Below, piece by piece: positions 1-8,864 of a DNA stretch of 64,000 bases (position 1 is the first letter of the stretch; every line of letters begins with the position of its first letter). The notes below the pieces were generated by a model. That model was not told where the DNA came from, ran no database searches, and was given only the letters and a program-made list of their open reading frames with translations. The translations under genes were made by a program, and so were the position numbers. The stretch comes from Nitrospinaceae bacterium (GTDB lineage Bacteria > Nitrospinota > Nitrospinia > Nitrospinales > VA-1), in NCBI GenBank assembly GCA_029261595.1, contig JAJDAZ010000056.1, positions 62,001-126,000 on the forward strand, in the 5' to 3' direction.

Positions 1-67
1 TGCAAATATATTTTTCGATTCAGTTTCGTGTAGACCTTTTTAAACCAGGGTAAGGGAGGAAATACTC

Positions 68-478
68 ATGAAAAAACTCGCACTAGTATTAATTGTATCC
101 GTTTCTATTTTTTGTTTTGCAGCTTCAGCTTTTGCCGGATCGATCGCACCCGGTCAATCCACCAGCTGTAAAAATGCCGGCTCCATCACTTTGGCTGTTG
201 ATGGCAGTGGTAGTGGGGCAGACAGAACAAACGGCAATGCTGTGATCTGGAAATCTTCCAACTACACCACCATTCCCATCAGCATAGGACCTGGTGACAA
301 TCATGGTATGGAAGGTGAGAGAAAAGTTGGTATGGCTAATAAACATTCCATGGGACGAAAATCTATCACCTTAAACGGCCAGAATAATTTCAGCCGTGGC
401 GATTCCCTTGGGGATATCAGTGGTGAAGTCAAAATTACCAATACCGGTACGATTCCTATCAGCGTTAACTGTGGCTGA
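68..478 (+). CDS. Small secreted protein, unknown function
   Basis: This 136-residue protein starts with a clear Sec signal peptide: a basic MKK, a hydrophobic core over about residues 4-20, and an Ala-x-Ala cleavage site (ASAFAG) near residue 23. The mature part is rich in Gly, Ser, Thr and Asn. It has only two cysteines, one near the mature N-terminus and one at the penultimate position, which could form a disulfide tying the ends together. Alternating short hydrophobic stretches suggest a beta-rich fold. A strong ribosome site (AAGGGAGG) precedes the ATG, and a Rho-independent terminator follows 20 bp after the stop, so it is probably transcribed alone. I recognise no family. An exported adhesin-like or surface protein is possible but not shown. 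Confidence 0.8.
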   Translation: MKKLALVLIVSVSIFCFAASAFAGSIAPGQSTSCKNAGSITLAVDGSGSGADRTNGNAVIWKSSNYTTIPISIGPGDNHGMEGERKVGMANKHSMGRKSITLNGQNNFSRGDSLGDISGEVKITNTGTIPISVNCG

Positions 479-498
479 TTGAACGTTATAACAGAAAA

Positions 499-527
499 GC
501 CGGCCTGGTTTCAGGTCGGCTTTTTTT
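499..527 (+). terminator. Rho-independent terminator (probably bidirectional)
   Basis: A 9-bp stem (one G-T pair) with a GTTT loop is followed by seven T on the plus strand. Four A precede the stem, so the minus strand also reads as a hairpin plus a short T run. It lies between the convergent small secreted gene and dnaJ and probably serves both. Confidence 0.85.
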
Positions 528-564
528 GTGCGCGATAGTTGGATTGAAACCTACTGGATGAATG

Positions 565-1653
565 TTAAGGCATTAACTTCTGGAAGAATCCTTTTAGCGT
601 ATCCTTAACGGGGGTGCCATCCAGTTCAGCAAGTTCCTTTAAGAGGGCTTTTTGTTGTTTGTTCAAATGTTTTGGTGTCACCACCGAGAGATGAACGATC
701 AGGTCGCCCCGGCCATGACCCCGCAATTGCGGAATTCCGCCTCCGCCGATTTTCAAATTATCACCTGACTGCACCCCTGCCTTGACGGCAATCACCTGGG
801 TTTTATCCTCGTCCAGCAAGGGAACTTCTATGTCCGCTCCCAGCGCCGCCTGGGAAAAGGTTAAAGGCAGGCGGCAATGGATATCGTATCCCTCCCGATG
901 AAAGTATTCATGCGCTTCCATGTGGATAAAGACGTATAGATCTCCAGGAGGCATTCCGCCAGGCCCCGATTCTCCTTCACCACGCAATCGAAGCCGGGAA
1001 CCGTCATCCACGCCTGCTGGAATGTTGATCGAGACTTTCTTTTTTTTCAGAACCCGGCCGTCTCCACGGCATTCGCCACAGGGGTGGGTTATGATCTGTC
1101 CGGCCCCATGACAGGAAGGGCAGGGGCTGTTCACGCTGAAGAATCCCTGAGAGCGAACCACATGGCCCGTTCCCCGGCAGGTGGAGCAGGGTTTCGGAGG
1201 ATATCCCGATTTGGCTCCCGAGCCTTGACAGGGTTTGCAGGCGTCATGCTTGGAAATATCCATTTCCTTATGCGTCCCAAAAGCCGCCTCAACAAAAGAA
1301 ACGCTGAGGTCGAGCCGAAGGTCCGCGCCGGTTGAAGAGCGTCCGCCGCCGCCAAAAAAATCCCCGAAAATATCACCAAAAGAGGAGAAAATGTCCTCAA
1401 ACCCCTGATGGCCGGAAAAACCGGATTTTTTCAATCCTTCATGGCCAAATTGATCGTAGGTCTGTCGCTTGTTCGGGTCTTTCAGGACCTCATAGGCTTC
1501 AGCGGCTTCCTTGAATTTTTCTTCCGCCTCGGGATCGCCGTCATTTTTGTCGGGATGGTATTTGAGAGCCAGCTGGCGGTAAGATTTTTTTAATTCGGAT
1601 TCAGACGCGTTTCGGGAAAGGCCCAGAATTTCGTAATAATCGCGCTTGGTCAT
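565..1653 (-). CDS. dnaJ: Chaperone protein DnaJ (Hsp40)
   Basis: Co-chaperone that delivers unfolded clients to DnaK and stimulates its ATPase in the cytoplasm. The 362-residue protein has the complete type I layout: an N-terminal J domain with the HPD motif, a Gly/Phe-rich linker (about 70-120), four CxxCxGxG zinc-binding repeats ([32 protein letters not shown]) and a C-terminal substrate-binding domain. I chose the ATG giving [10 protein letters not shown] because AAGGA lies just upstream and the J domain begins there. An in-frame TTG nine codons earlier is less likely. It is the last gene of a dnaK-grpE-dnaJ series on this strand, about 150 bp after grpE. Confidence 0.97.
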   Translation of the reverse strand: MTKRDYYEILGLSRNASESELKKSYRQLALKYHPDKNDGDPEAEEKFKEAAEAYEVLKDPNKRQTYDQFGHEGLKKSGFSGHQGFEDIFSSFGDIFGDFFGGGGRSSTGADLRLDLSVSFVEAAFGTHKEMDISKHDACKPCQGSGAKSGYPPKPCSTCRGTGHVVRSQGFFSVNSPCPSCHGAGQIITHPCGECRGDGRVLKKKKVSINIPAGVDDGSRLRLRGEGESGPGGMPPGDLYVFIHMEAHEYFHREGYDIHCRLPLTFSQAALGADIEVPLLDEDKTQVIAVKAGVQSGDNLKIGGGGIPQLRGHGRGDLIVHLSVVTPKHLNKQQKALLKELAELDGTPVKDTLKGFFQKLMP

Positions 1654-1807
1654 GGAGTCCTTCGTAAGAGTTGCCCGCAAAGCGGGGGAGAAATGTCAGG
1701 AAGATAAATATATGGCACAAAACCGGATTTGGTCTGCCATAAACTAATCGTACGTCAATATTTGATCCAGCCCTGGGCCGGCCTGCAACGCGATGGCATG
1801 ATACGCA

Positions 1808-2422
1808 TTACTGTTTTAATTTTGCAACTTTAACTTTAGCGGCTTTGATCAATTTTTCTTTAAACAAATAACCTTGCTCCAGTTCCTCAAGGATCTGATT
1901 GTCCTGTTCTGGATCGTCTGTGTCCGTGACCATGAACGCTTCATGGACTTTTGGGTCGAATTTCAATCCTTCCGTCTCAATCACCTGTACTTCGTTGTCT
2001 TTCAGTTCCCGGACAAACTGATTGATGACCAGATTGATGCCCTGTTTCAAGCTTTCAAAATCGCTGGAGGCTTTTGCGGAATCCTCCGCCCGTTGCAGAT
2101 TATCGAGAATGGGAACCAGGCGGGCAAATAAATTGGCTTTGAATTGATCGAGCCGGGTTTCGTTTTCGCGTTGAAGCCTGACTCTCAGTTCATCCGTCTG
2201 TGCGTTTTTTTCCTTATAGGCGTTGATATATTCTTTGAGCCGTTCATCCTTATCTTCCGCGTCCTTTTTTAATTTCTCGACGAAAGAAGGCACCCGCTCA
2301 TCCAGGCTTTCCTGATCAGTCCCTTCGGCGTCATCATCAGCGTCCACCCAATGGCGGCGGTCCACCACATTAATCTTGGATTTTTCCTGTTGTTTTCTGT
2401 CGTCGGATTTGGCTTCTGTCAT
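1808..2422 (-). CDS. grpE: Nucleotide exchange factor GrpE
   Basis: GrpE releases ADP from DnaK so the chaperone cycle can continue. The 204-residue protein has the usual features: an acidic, charged N-terminal segment (about 1-50), a long coiled-coil helix (about 50-110), and a C-terminal beta domain with the family pattern around PKVHEAFMVTDTDDPEQ and a conserved Gly-Tyr near the end. It lies about 150 bp downstream of dnaK and upstream of dnaJ. This order differs from the common grpE-dnaK-dnaJ arrangement. Confidence 0.96.
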   Translation of the reverse strand: MTEAKSDDRKQQEKSKINVVDRRHWVDADDDAEGTDQESLDERVPSFVEKLKKDAEDKDERLKEYINAYKEKNAQTDELRVRLQRENETRLDQFKANLFARLVPILDNLQRAEDSAKASSDFESLKQGINLVINQFVRELKDNEVQVIETEGLKFDPKVHEAFMVTDTDDPEQDNQILEELEQGYLFKEKLIKAAKVKVAKLKQ

Positions 2423-2501
2423 ATTGGACCTTTTGCAGTTTGGTTGAACCGGGTTCCGGTTTCATGGGGACATAAGAGAAAAGAACAGGGGTTTCCCGCC
2501 A

Positions 2502-2531
2502 TCACCCTGTGCCTTGACACGAACAGGGTGA
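2502..2531. other. Inverted repeat between dnaK and grpE
   Basis: A perfect 9-bp inverted repeat (TCACCCTGT/ACAGGGTGA) with a 12-base loop sits in the dnaK-grpE spacer. No T run follows on the minus strand, so it is not a classic terminator. It could tune relative expression of dnaK and grpE through partial termination, RNA processing or mRNA protection. Confidence 0.45.
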
Positions 2532-2573
2532 CGGGGAAGAAAACCCCCTTCTCAATACGTTCCAGCCTGTGAC

Positions 2574-4496
2574 CTATTTTTTACCAATGTCTTCAAATTC
2601 AGCGTCGACGACATCTTCATCCGGTTTGGGCTCTTGATCGCCACCGCCGCCACCTTCCGAACCTTCCGAAGGCCCATCGGAACCTTCCGGCCCTTTTTGC
2701 TCGGTTTGAGCATAAATGGTCTGGGCCAGTGAGTGAGCCACCTGATTGAGTTTTTCAATCTGCTCTTTCATCGGTTCGATTTCGGCTTCGAGATGTTTCT
2801 TGGCCTCTTCGACGGTTTCCTCGGCGGTTTTAACGTCTTCCTCTTTCAGCTTTTCCTTGTTTTCCTTGATGGTTTTTTCCGTGGAATAAATAAGAGAATC
2901 CAGCTGATTTTTGACGTCAATGGTTTCACGCCGCTTTTTGTCTGTCTCCGCATTGGCTTCCGCGTCTTTGACCATATTCTCGATATCGGCATCGGACAGC
3001 CCGGTGGAGTCGGTGATGGTGATTTTTTGCTCCTTGTTGGTGCCCTTGTCCTTGGCGGTCACGTTGATGATGCCATTGGCGTCGATATCAAACGTCACTT
3101 CAACCTGCGGCATGCCTCTGGGTGCCGGTGGAATTCCATCGAGATGGAATTTGCCGAGGGAACGATTGTCTTTGGACATTTCCCTTTCGCCCTGCAAAAC
3201 GTTGATCTCCACACTCGGTTGATTGTCCGAAGCGGTGGAAAAAGTTTCGCTTTTGCGCGTGGGAATAGTCGTGTTGCGTTCGATCAACTTGGTGGTCACG
3301 CCGCCAAGGGTTTCGATACCCAGTGACAGGGGGGTCACGTCGAGCAATAAAATGTCTTTAACATCGCCGGAAAGAACTCCGGCCTGAACCGCGGCGCCAA
3401 GGGCCACAACTTCATCCGGGTTGACCCCGCGATGCGGTTCTTTTCCGAACAGATCCTTAACCAGTTGTTGAACCTTGGGAATACGAGTGGACCCGCCAAC
3501 CAGAACCGCTTCATGAATCTTGCTTGCGTCCAGGCCAGCGTCTGCCAGTGCTTTGTTACAGGGGCCGTGCGATCTTTCGATCAGGTCATCGACCATGGAT
3601 TCGAACTTCGCCCGCGTCAGTTTGATATTCAAATGCTTGGGGCCTGATGCATCGGCCGTGACGAAAGGTAGATTAATGTCGGTTTCGTTGGTGGTGGACA
3701 ATTCCATTTTGGCTTTTTCAGCGGCTTCCTTGAGTCTTTGCAGGGCCATATTGTCTTTCGACAGATCAATGCCCTGGTCTTTTTTAAATTCCGCGACCAG
3801 CCAGTCGATGACGCGATGATCCAGGTTGTCTCCACCCAGATGGGTATCGCCATTGGTGGCTTTTACTTCGACCACGTTGTCTCCGACTTCCAGAATGGAA
3901 ATATCGAACGTACCGCCACCAAAGTCGTACACGGCGATCATGTGATCTTTTTCCTTGTCCAGACCGTAAGCGAGAGCGGACGCGGTCGGCTCGTTGATGA
4001 TGCGTTTGACTTCAAGGCCGGCGATTTTCCCGGCGTCTTTGGTCGCCTGTCTCTGGGTATCGTTAAAATATGCGGGAACGGTAATAACGGCTTCCGTTAC
4101 CGGCTCACCCAAATAAGCTTCCGCTGATTTTTTAAGTTTTTGCAGGATCATTGCGGATATTTCCGGCGGCGTGTACTTTTTACTGCCCGCATCAATGAGG
4201 ACATCGTTTTTGGTTCCCTTGACCACATTGTAGGGAACCATTTTCATTTCTTCCGAAACTTCATCGAAAGAACGCCCCATGAAGCGTTTGACTGAAAATA
4301 TGGTGTTGGTCGGATTGGCGATGGCCTGGCGTTTGGCAACCTGCCCGACGAGAATCTCACCTTCTTTGGTAAAACCGACCACGGAAGGTGTCGTCCGGCT
4401 TCCCTCTTCATTGAGGATTACTTTTGGTTCGTTTCCTTCCATGACGGCCACCACAGAATTGGTGGTTCCCAGATCAATGCCTACGATTTTACCCAT
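2574..4496 (-). CDS. dnaK: Chaperone protein DnaK (Hsp70)
   Basis: Main cytoplasmic Hsp70. ATP binding and hydrolysis in the N-terminal domain control substrate capture in the C-terminal domain. The 640-residue length is typical. Visible signatures are GIDLGTTNS at residues 5-13, the [10 protein letters not shown] phosphate loop, the linker and start of the substrate domain at [14 protein letters not shown], a charged helical lid, and a Gly-rich tail ending in an acidic VDAEFEDI segment. AAAGGA precedes the ATG. It is the first gene of dnaK-grpE-dnaJ. I see no CIRCE inverted repeat upstream and no hrcA nearby, so control by HrcA is not supported here. Confidence 0.98.
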   Translation of the reverse strand: MGKIVGIDLGTTNSVVAVMEGNEPKVILNEEGSRTTPSVVGFTKEGEILVGQVAKRQAIANPTNTIFSVKRFMGRSFDEVSEEMKMVPYNVVKGTKNDVLIDAGSKKYTPPEISAMILQKLKKSAEAYLGEPVTEAVITVPAYFNDTQRQATKDAGKIAGLEVKRIINEPTASALAYGLDKEKDHMIAVYDFGGGTFDISILEVGDNVVEVKATNGDTHLGGDNLDHRVIDWLVAEFKKDQGIDLSKDNMALQRLKEAAEKAKMELSTTNETDINLPFVTADASGPKHLNIKLTRAKFESMVDDLIERSHGPCNKALADAGLDASKIHEAVLVGGSTRIPKVQQLVKDLFGKEPHRGVNPDEVVALGAAVQAGVLSGDVKDILLLDVTPLSLGIETLGGVTTKLIERNTTIPTRKSETFSTASDNQPSVEINVLQGEREMSKDNRSLGKFHLDGIPPAPRGMPQVEVTFDIDANGIINVTAKDKGTNKEQKITITDSTGLSDADIENMVKDAEANAETDKKRRETIDVKNQLDSLIYSTEKTIKENKEKLKEEDVKTAEETVEEAKKHLEAEIEPMKEQIEKLNQVAHSLAQTIYAQTEQKGPEGSDGPSEGSEGGGGGDQEPKPDEDVVDAEFEDIGKK

Positions 4497-4861
4497 GAGC
4501 CATTCCTTTCAATATTTTAATAGGATCTCTAATAGTATGCGTTTGTATCGGCTATGGTTTCCTCTCCGGTAGCCAGGGGAAAACCATAAAAACTGAATGT
4601 TTGGAGTGCCTTAAATAATCTAAAAATTGCCGGTTTTATGACGATCGGCCTTGATTATCGGATAAGACTGAGTTTTCCCGTTGTCAAGGTCAGGGAATTA
4701 TAATTATCGTGAATTCGGAAAAAAATTGAATTTGGCGGAGTTACATCAAAAACCTTAATAAAATCAATGATTTATTAGAGAATTTTTGGTGAAAAAGCTT
4801 TTTTTTGATTCAGGTATCCCTTATACTAAATACAAGCTAAATTTCAATCAAAGGAAACCCC
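4497..4861. other. Divergent intergenic region, dnaK / PilZ gene
   Basis: 365 bp of AT-rich DNA with no ORF worth calling. It must hold the dnaK promoter (minus strand) and the PilZ-gene promoter (plus strand). A TATACT at 4822-4827 is a reasonable -10 for the PilZ gene, but no good -35 stands 17 bp upstream. I found no CIRCE element (TTAGCACTC-N9-GAGTGCTAA). Confidence 0.5.
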
Positions 4862-5254
4862 ATGAGCAAAAACGTCGTTCAAAATTTACGAGAATTTACG
4901 CGGATTCCGATTCATGTCAAGGTCGAGGTAGAAGTGGGGAAGGTGGCTATCAAGACGGATAAGACCATAGATTTGAGCATGAAGGGGATCAGTTTCTTTT
5001 CAGACGAGATGCTTCCCGAGAACACGGATTGCGCGGTTCACATTCTTCTTGGGAATGGGGATAATGGTATAAATATCAATGTCAAAGGGCGGGTGACCCG
5101 GTCCTTTGAATCCCAAATGGCCATTGAGTTTACAAAGATTGACCTGGATAGTTATGAATACCTGCAAAATCTGGTCATGCATAATTCCAGCGCTTCTCAT
5201 GATGTGGTCGAGGAGGAGATTCATAATCATTTAGGGCTAAAACGGCGGGATTAG
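4862..5254 (+). CDS. PilZ-domain protein (probable c-di-GMP receptor)
   Basis: A single-domain 130-residue PilZ protein. It carries the c-di-GMP-binding signature: an Arg-rich N-terminal segment (REFTRIP, with Arg 10 and Arg 14 matching the RxxxR motif) followed by DLSMKG, the [D/N]xSxxG motif, on the first strands of the barrel. The family uses these residues to bind cyclic di-GMP and then changes partner activity, often in motility, exopolysaccharide or chemotaxis pathways. AAAGGAAA precedes the start. It stands alone between two divergent/convergent genes, so its partner cannot be read from context, but a chemotaxis-type cluster lies a few kb away. Confidence 0.9.
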   Translation: MSKNVVQNLREFTRIPIHVKVEVEVGKVAIKTDKTIDLSMKGISFFSDEMLPENTDCAVHILLGNGDNGININVKGRVTRSFESQMAIEFTKIDLDSYEYLQNLVMHNSSASHDVVEEEIHNHLGLKRRD

Positions 5255-5294
5255 ATTGATTTCGTTTGGGGATTTAATCCCTTAATGGTATCGC

Positions 5295-5897
5295 CTACAA
5301 TGAAATGGCGTATTCGTAGCTGACTTTTGAGAAACCTTCCAGTTGGGAAACCGGACTGCAATTGAATAGATTAACCCCGGTATTCGACAACTCCTCCGCT
5401 CCATATTCCAGCATTTTTATCATTTTCGGGAACTCTGTGGTTTCATGATTTTTTGACCGGTAATCGTAGCCGAAGAAATGGGTGTCCTTGCTACTGTTTT
5501 TTAAATCCAGCCCAAGGTAGAAAATTTCTTTGAACCCCATATAAACTGCGATTTGCATGGCTATATACGCGATCGTGTATCCTGAATAAATGCCTTTTTC
5601 CAGATCCCAGCTAAATCCCTCCGCGCCCAGAAGTTTTATCGGTGTCCCCCACGGACGTTCTTCAAGGGTGAAAAGGTGGCGGGTTTTTTTCAGATCCGTT
5701 TCAAACTCCTCAAACAAACGATAGTCCATGGTGCAATGGTAATAGGTCTCCGGGAAAATGAGAAAGGACCGGTTCAGACCCATCACCATCCTTCTTGACA
5801 ATGGGAAAAGGTCCAGGTCGCTCAAAGAGGGCCCGGAGGCCAGGATGAATAAACGCTTGCCTTCATGACGATTTTTAAAATCCGCGATATTTTTCAT
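5295..5897 (-). CDS. MptE-like / GT42-like glycosyltransferase-fold protein
   Basis: This 200-residue protein begins with FILASGPSL, the nucleotide-binding GxGPSL loop shared by DUF115/MptE-like proteins and the Cst-type GT42 sialyltransferases. Further matching features are an Asn in MGLNRSF, a tyrosine/histidine pair (TYYHCTMD) and a helix-strand segment YMGFKEIFYLGLDL that resembles the 'GYKEIYLSGID' stretch of GT42 enzymes. I chose the internal ATG (MKNIADFK), 4 nt after the upstream sialidase-like gene stops, because family members start in this way. An ATG ten codons earlier overlaps that gene. Its coupling to a sialidase-like gene suggests a role in nonulosonic-acid or other surface-glycan chemistry. 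That is inference; a methyl-pterin role is the alternative. Confidence 0.6.
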   Translation of the reverse strand: MKNIADFKNRHEGKRLFILASGPSLSDLDLFPLSRRMVMGLNRSFLIFPETYYHCTMDYRLFEEFETDLKKTRHLFTLEERPWGTPIKLLGAEGFSWDLEKGIYSGYTIAYIAMQIAVYMGFKEIFYLGLDLKNSSKDTHFFGYDYRSKNHETTEFPKMIKMLEYGAEELSNTGVNLFNCSPVSQLEGFSKVSYEYAISL

Positions 5898-5901
5898 GGT
5901 T

Positions 5902-6894
5902 CTAAAACCTGGCCGCCATTGAAACATATTTGATCATCCGGCGATTATAAGTATATACGCCATGGATTTTCCCATCCTTTCCCGCTATGAATGAAGGATA
6001 GGAAACTTCATTTTCAACCGGTTCAAAATGCCAGGGATTTCCCCAGGTGGTTCCGCCATCGTGGGTGGTGGATAGACTCAAAGGGAACCTCTGGTGGTGT
6101 TCTGTATGATTGTAGACCAATGAGGTGCTGTCATTGGCCACGAATGCCGCGACTCCGCTTAAGGGATTGGGCAACGTAGTGCGCATGGGAATGGTCCAGG
6201 AATTTCCATTGTCACTGGAATGGCTTCTCCAGATCAGGCGTGGAGAATCGCAGGGACGAAAAAATAAAGACAAACGGTCACCTTTCTCCCGGACTAAAAC
6301 CGGTTGAATCAATTCCAAGTCTGAAAAACGATAAGTCTCTGTCCAGTTTTGATAGGGGGGCGGAGCGGTCATCAGGACCGTCCGACGAGTTTTTTCGTCG
6401 TAAGCGGGCAAAAGAAGCGATTGGTTTTCTAAAATTACAGGAGAATGGCGGACCATCAGACCCGGTTTCTTACTCAACTGGACCGGCTGGGTCCACGTTT
6501 CCCCTTCATCCTCCGACCAGGCGCCTTCGAGAATGGCATCGGACCAATAAATTCCTTTTAATACGACATATAAGAGCAAGACTTTACCGTCCGGTACCTG
6601 AAACAGCACGGGATTTCCTCTGGAAAATTCACTTTTGGGAAGAATGGTCCGGGAGGGTAGCCATTTATTTTTGGTTTTTGAATACCGGATGAGTGCCAGA
6701 CTGGCTCCCACATGTTCTTGATCGGGGTAGGCGTACCAGGCCACTAAAAGACTTCCCGTTTGGGTTTCCAGGATGGTGGAGCAGTGACAATGGTTGCCCG
6801 CGCCATTGGGGTTGTGCAGGAATTTCGTATCTACTAATTGAAACTTATGACTTTCCAAAATAGAAGACGTTATCAATAGTGACGTCTTGGTCAA
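5902..6894 (-). CDS. Sialidase-family (BNR-repeat) glycosidase-like protein
   Basis: A 330-residue protein of the predicted neuraminidase/sialidase superfamily (six-bladed propeller). At least three Asp-boxes (S/T-x-D-x-G-x-T/S-W) are visible: SEDEGETW, SSDNGNSW and THDGGTTW. Conserved Arg-containing segments such as MVRHSPVIL and the early HCSTILET motif fit the BNR_2 family. No signal peptide is visible, so it may be cytosolic, or the start may be wrong: the assigned start is a TTG without a good ribosome site. A different-frame ATG with GGAAAG upstream opens a 31-codon ORF just ahead of it, so a frameshift or translational coupling is possible. Substrate is unknown. The downstream glycosyltransferase-fold gene begins within a few bases of its stop. 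Confidence 0.75.
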   Translation of the reverse strand: MTKTSLLITSSILESHKFQLVDTKFLHNPNGAGNHCHCSTILETQTGSLLVAWYAYPDQEHVGASLALIRYSKTKNKWLPSRTILPKSEFSRGNPVLFQVPDGKVLLLYVVLKGIYWSDAILEGAWSEDEGETWTQPVQLSKKPGLMVRHSPVILENQSLLLPAYDEKTRRTVLMTAPPPYQNWTETYRFSDLELIQPVLVREKGDRLSLFFRPCDSPRLIWRSHSSDNGNSWTIPMRTTLPNPLSGVAAFVANDSTSLVYNHTEHHQRFPLSLSTTHDGGTTWGNPWHFEPVENEVSYPSFIAGKDGKIHGVYTYNRRMIKYVSMAARF

Positions 6895-6954
6895 GTGCAG
6901 ATTGTTGTTGAGCCCCGTGCATTTTTGCTTTCAATGACATAAATATAATCTTTC

Positions 6955-7446
6955 CTACGAGGCCTGAGTGGTTTCCCCTTCGGATGGCTGAACTTGCAGT
7001 TTATTGTCTGAGGACTGGTGTATGGTGACCATAAACTTTTTCCCCATACAATCGAACACGACCTGGGAAAGTTGTTCTGTGAAAGGAAATTGCAGACCGT
7101 TTCCTTGTAAATCGACCAAGGGCAAAGATAACTGATTGGGTTGGGGAAGAAGGGATTTCAGGTTTCCGCCAATTATATTTATCATTTCCGAGAGCGCATC
7201 ATTTACTTCTTCATCTGAAACTTGTCCCGGTTCCATAGAGAACATTTTAACAGCCAGTTGCTGGGCGAGGTCGTGGCCTATCATCAGCGCAACGACGCCC
7301 TGCCATTTTCCGTTGATCTGAATATTTGCAGTTATTGAATTCTCGGAATTTATATCGAATGGTTCTTTGGAGGAGGTGACTTCTAAATTCAAAGTGGACC
7401 AGGCGAACTTTGCATACTCTTCAATTTCCTCTTCAAAAAACTGCAT
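6955..7446 (-). CDS. CheX-like chemotaxis phosphatase, copy 2
   Basis: CheX-family proteins dephosphorylate CheY-P. The 163-residue protein has the family's catalytic helix with the ExxN pair (Glu 87, Asn 90 in EMIN) followed by GGN and KSLLP, and the hydrophobic strands around it. GAGG lies 6 nt before the ATG. It is the second of two adjacent CheX paralogs, downstream of cheR and cheY on the same strand, and its C-terminus has an extra polar tail of about 15 residues. The two paralogs are clearly diverged, so they may act on different response regulators or form a heterodimer. Confidence 0.85.
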   Translation of the reverse strand: MQFFEEEIEEYAKFAWSTLNLEVTSSKEPFDINSENSITANIQINGKWQGVVALMIGHDLAQQLAVKMFSMEPGQVSDEEVNDALSEMINIIGGNLKSLLPQPNQLSLPLVDLQGNGLQFPFTEQLSQVVFDCMGKKFMVTIHQSSDNKLQVQPSEGETTQAS

Positions 7447-7507
7447 GATATCCTCTGAAAAATAATTGGAATATTAAGGTGGTATGGTAAAAATCTATCA
7501 ATTCAGT

Positions 7508-7963
7508 TTATTTTTCGTCCACTTTCTTTAATAACGACACTTGAAAGTTTTCTCCGTTGCATTGAAAAGTAACCTTGCTGACCAATTCGCTTCCGGGAAT
7601 CCGCATGGCACTCTCTGTCACGGCTACTGCGGGTAAGGAAAGAAAGCAGGGTTCCGGAAGTAAAGACTTGATGTTGCCTCCAGTCATATTAGTCAATTCT
7701 CCCAGAGCGTCCTGTAACATCTCGATACCGACAGGTTCGCCGTGCAGGTCAAACATGATGGAGGCCACCTGTTTGGCAAGGGACATGGGGTAGTCCACGG
7801 TCACCGTTCCACTCCAGGCCCCTGTGATCTGAATACACCCGGCCAGCGCGTAATTATTATTGGTATTTGCGGAACCATTTTCAGCAGGTTTCGCCTCCAG
7901 AGACAGGATAGACTTCCAGATACTTTCCGTATAATCGCAGATTTCTTTTTCTATAAATTGCAT
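7508..7963 (-). CDS. CheX-like chemotaxis phosphatase, copy 1
   Basis: A second CheX-family protein (151 residues from the preferred ATG, MQFIEKEI). The catalytic ExxN pair is present in ELTN, followed by MTGGN and KSLLPEP. The start is set by the context: the ATG lies 5 bp after the cheR stop, with GAGAGGG of the cheR 3' end serving as ribosome site, so the two are translationally linked. The N-terminus MQF(F/I)E(K/E)EI matches its paralog downstream, which supports this start and a tandem duplication. Substrate is presumably the CheY-like receiver encoded upstream. Confidence 0.85.
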   Translation of the reverse strand: MQFIEKEICDYTESIWKSILSLEAKPAENGSANTNNNYALAGCIQITGAWSGTVTVDYPMSLAKQVASIMFDLHGEPVGIEMLQDALGELTNMTGGNIKSLLPEPCFLSLPAVAVTESAMRIPGSELVSKVTFQCNGENFQVSLLKKVDEK

Positions 7964-7968
7964 GATTG

Positions 7969-8793
7969 TTATCCCTCTCGAATTCGATAACATCCGGATT
8001 GTTTATAATCCATCCGCTGAAAATCTTCGTTTAAATTTAAAGTGGTTTCTGCGGCCCCTAAAAACAGGTAGCCGTCAGGTTTTAACAGGTCCTGAATCTG
8101 TTTCAGAATTTTCTTTTTCATATCGACGTCAAAATAAATCAATACGTTTCGCAAAAGGACCAGATCCATCTTTGGCATTAGAGGCCATTTTTCGCATAAA
8201 TTGAGATAACGAAAATCGATCATGTTGCGTAGATCTTCCTTAACCTGCCATTCTGTACCGTGCCGTTCAAAATATTTGACCATCAACGTTGCCGGCAGAC
8301 CCCGGTTAATTTCAAGCTGACTGTATATTCCCTTTCGACACCGGTCGAGCATTTCGTGGGAAATGTCACTGGAGATATAATTTATTTTCCAGGTCTTCAA
8401 TTGAGGAAAATTATCCCTCAATACCATCGCAAACGTGTAGGGTTCCTGCCCGCTGGAACTGGCTCCCGTCCAGATATTCAATTCCTTGGTTGTTTCCCGC
8501 TTTTTTATCAAGTCTGGAATAATGTGCTTTTTCAGGGTTTCAAAAGGGTGAATATCCCGGAAAAAGGATGTTTCATTGGTTGTCATCGCATCGACGACCT
8601 TGGTGCTGAGGCCATTTTTTGGACCAGTTTTCAAATTTTTTACCAGTTCCTCAATAGACTCATAACCCTCTTTTTTGGCTAGAGGCAGGATTCGCGATTC
8701 GACCAGGTATTCCTTTCCCGTTTCCAGAACAATGGCGGAAAGGTCCTGAACCAATTTGCTGATATATTGAAAGTCGTTGGTGCTGATCGTCAT
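7969..8793 (-). CDS. cheR: CheR-type protein-glutamate methyltransferase
   Basis: CheR transfers methyl groups from S-adenosylmethionine to glutamates of chemoreceptors. The 274-residue protein has the N-terminal helical domain (about 1-75) and the C-terminal SAM-binding domain with TTNETSFFRD, GASSSGQEPY (the GCSxGEEPYS-type loop), and NVLIYFD. The usual Cys of the SAM loop is Ala here (GASSSG), a modest departure. It lies between a cheY-like gene and two cheX genes, all on one strand. No receptor, CheA or CheW gene is present in the window, so its substrate is not visible. Confidence 0.9.
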   Translation of the reverse strand: MTISTNDFQYISKLVQDLSAIVLETGKEYLVESRILPLAKKEGYESIEELVKNLKTGPKNGLSTKVVDAMTTNETSFFRDIHPFETLKKHIIPDLIKKRETTKELNIWTGASSSGQEPYTFAMVLRDNFPQLKTWKINYISSDISHEMLDRCRKGIYSQLEINRGLPATLMVKYFERHGTEWQVKEDLRNMIDFRYLNLCEKWPLMPKMDLVLLRNVLIYFDVDMKKKILKQIQDLLKPDGYLFLGAAETTLNLNEDFQRMDYKQSGCYRIREG

Positions 8794-8864
8794 AATAGTA
8801 GCCTTGTATTGAGCATCGACCGTTAAATTTCTATTTTAAGAGGGAAATTCGACCCTTTGATGAT

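Noticed and set aside
2733-3326. 197-codon plus-strand frame
   Set aside because: It is antisense to dnaK, Phe-rich and without a ribosome site; a shadow of the real gene.
4497-4861. CIRCE element upstream of dnaK
   Set aside because: No TTAGCACTC-N9-GAGTGCTAA or near match is present in the 365 bp.
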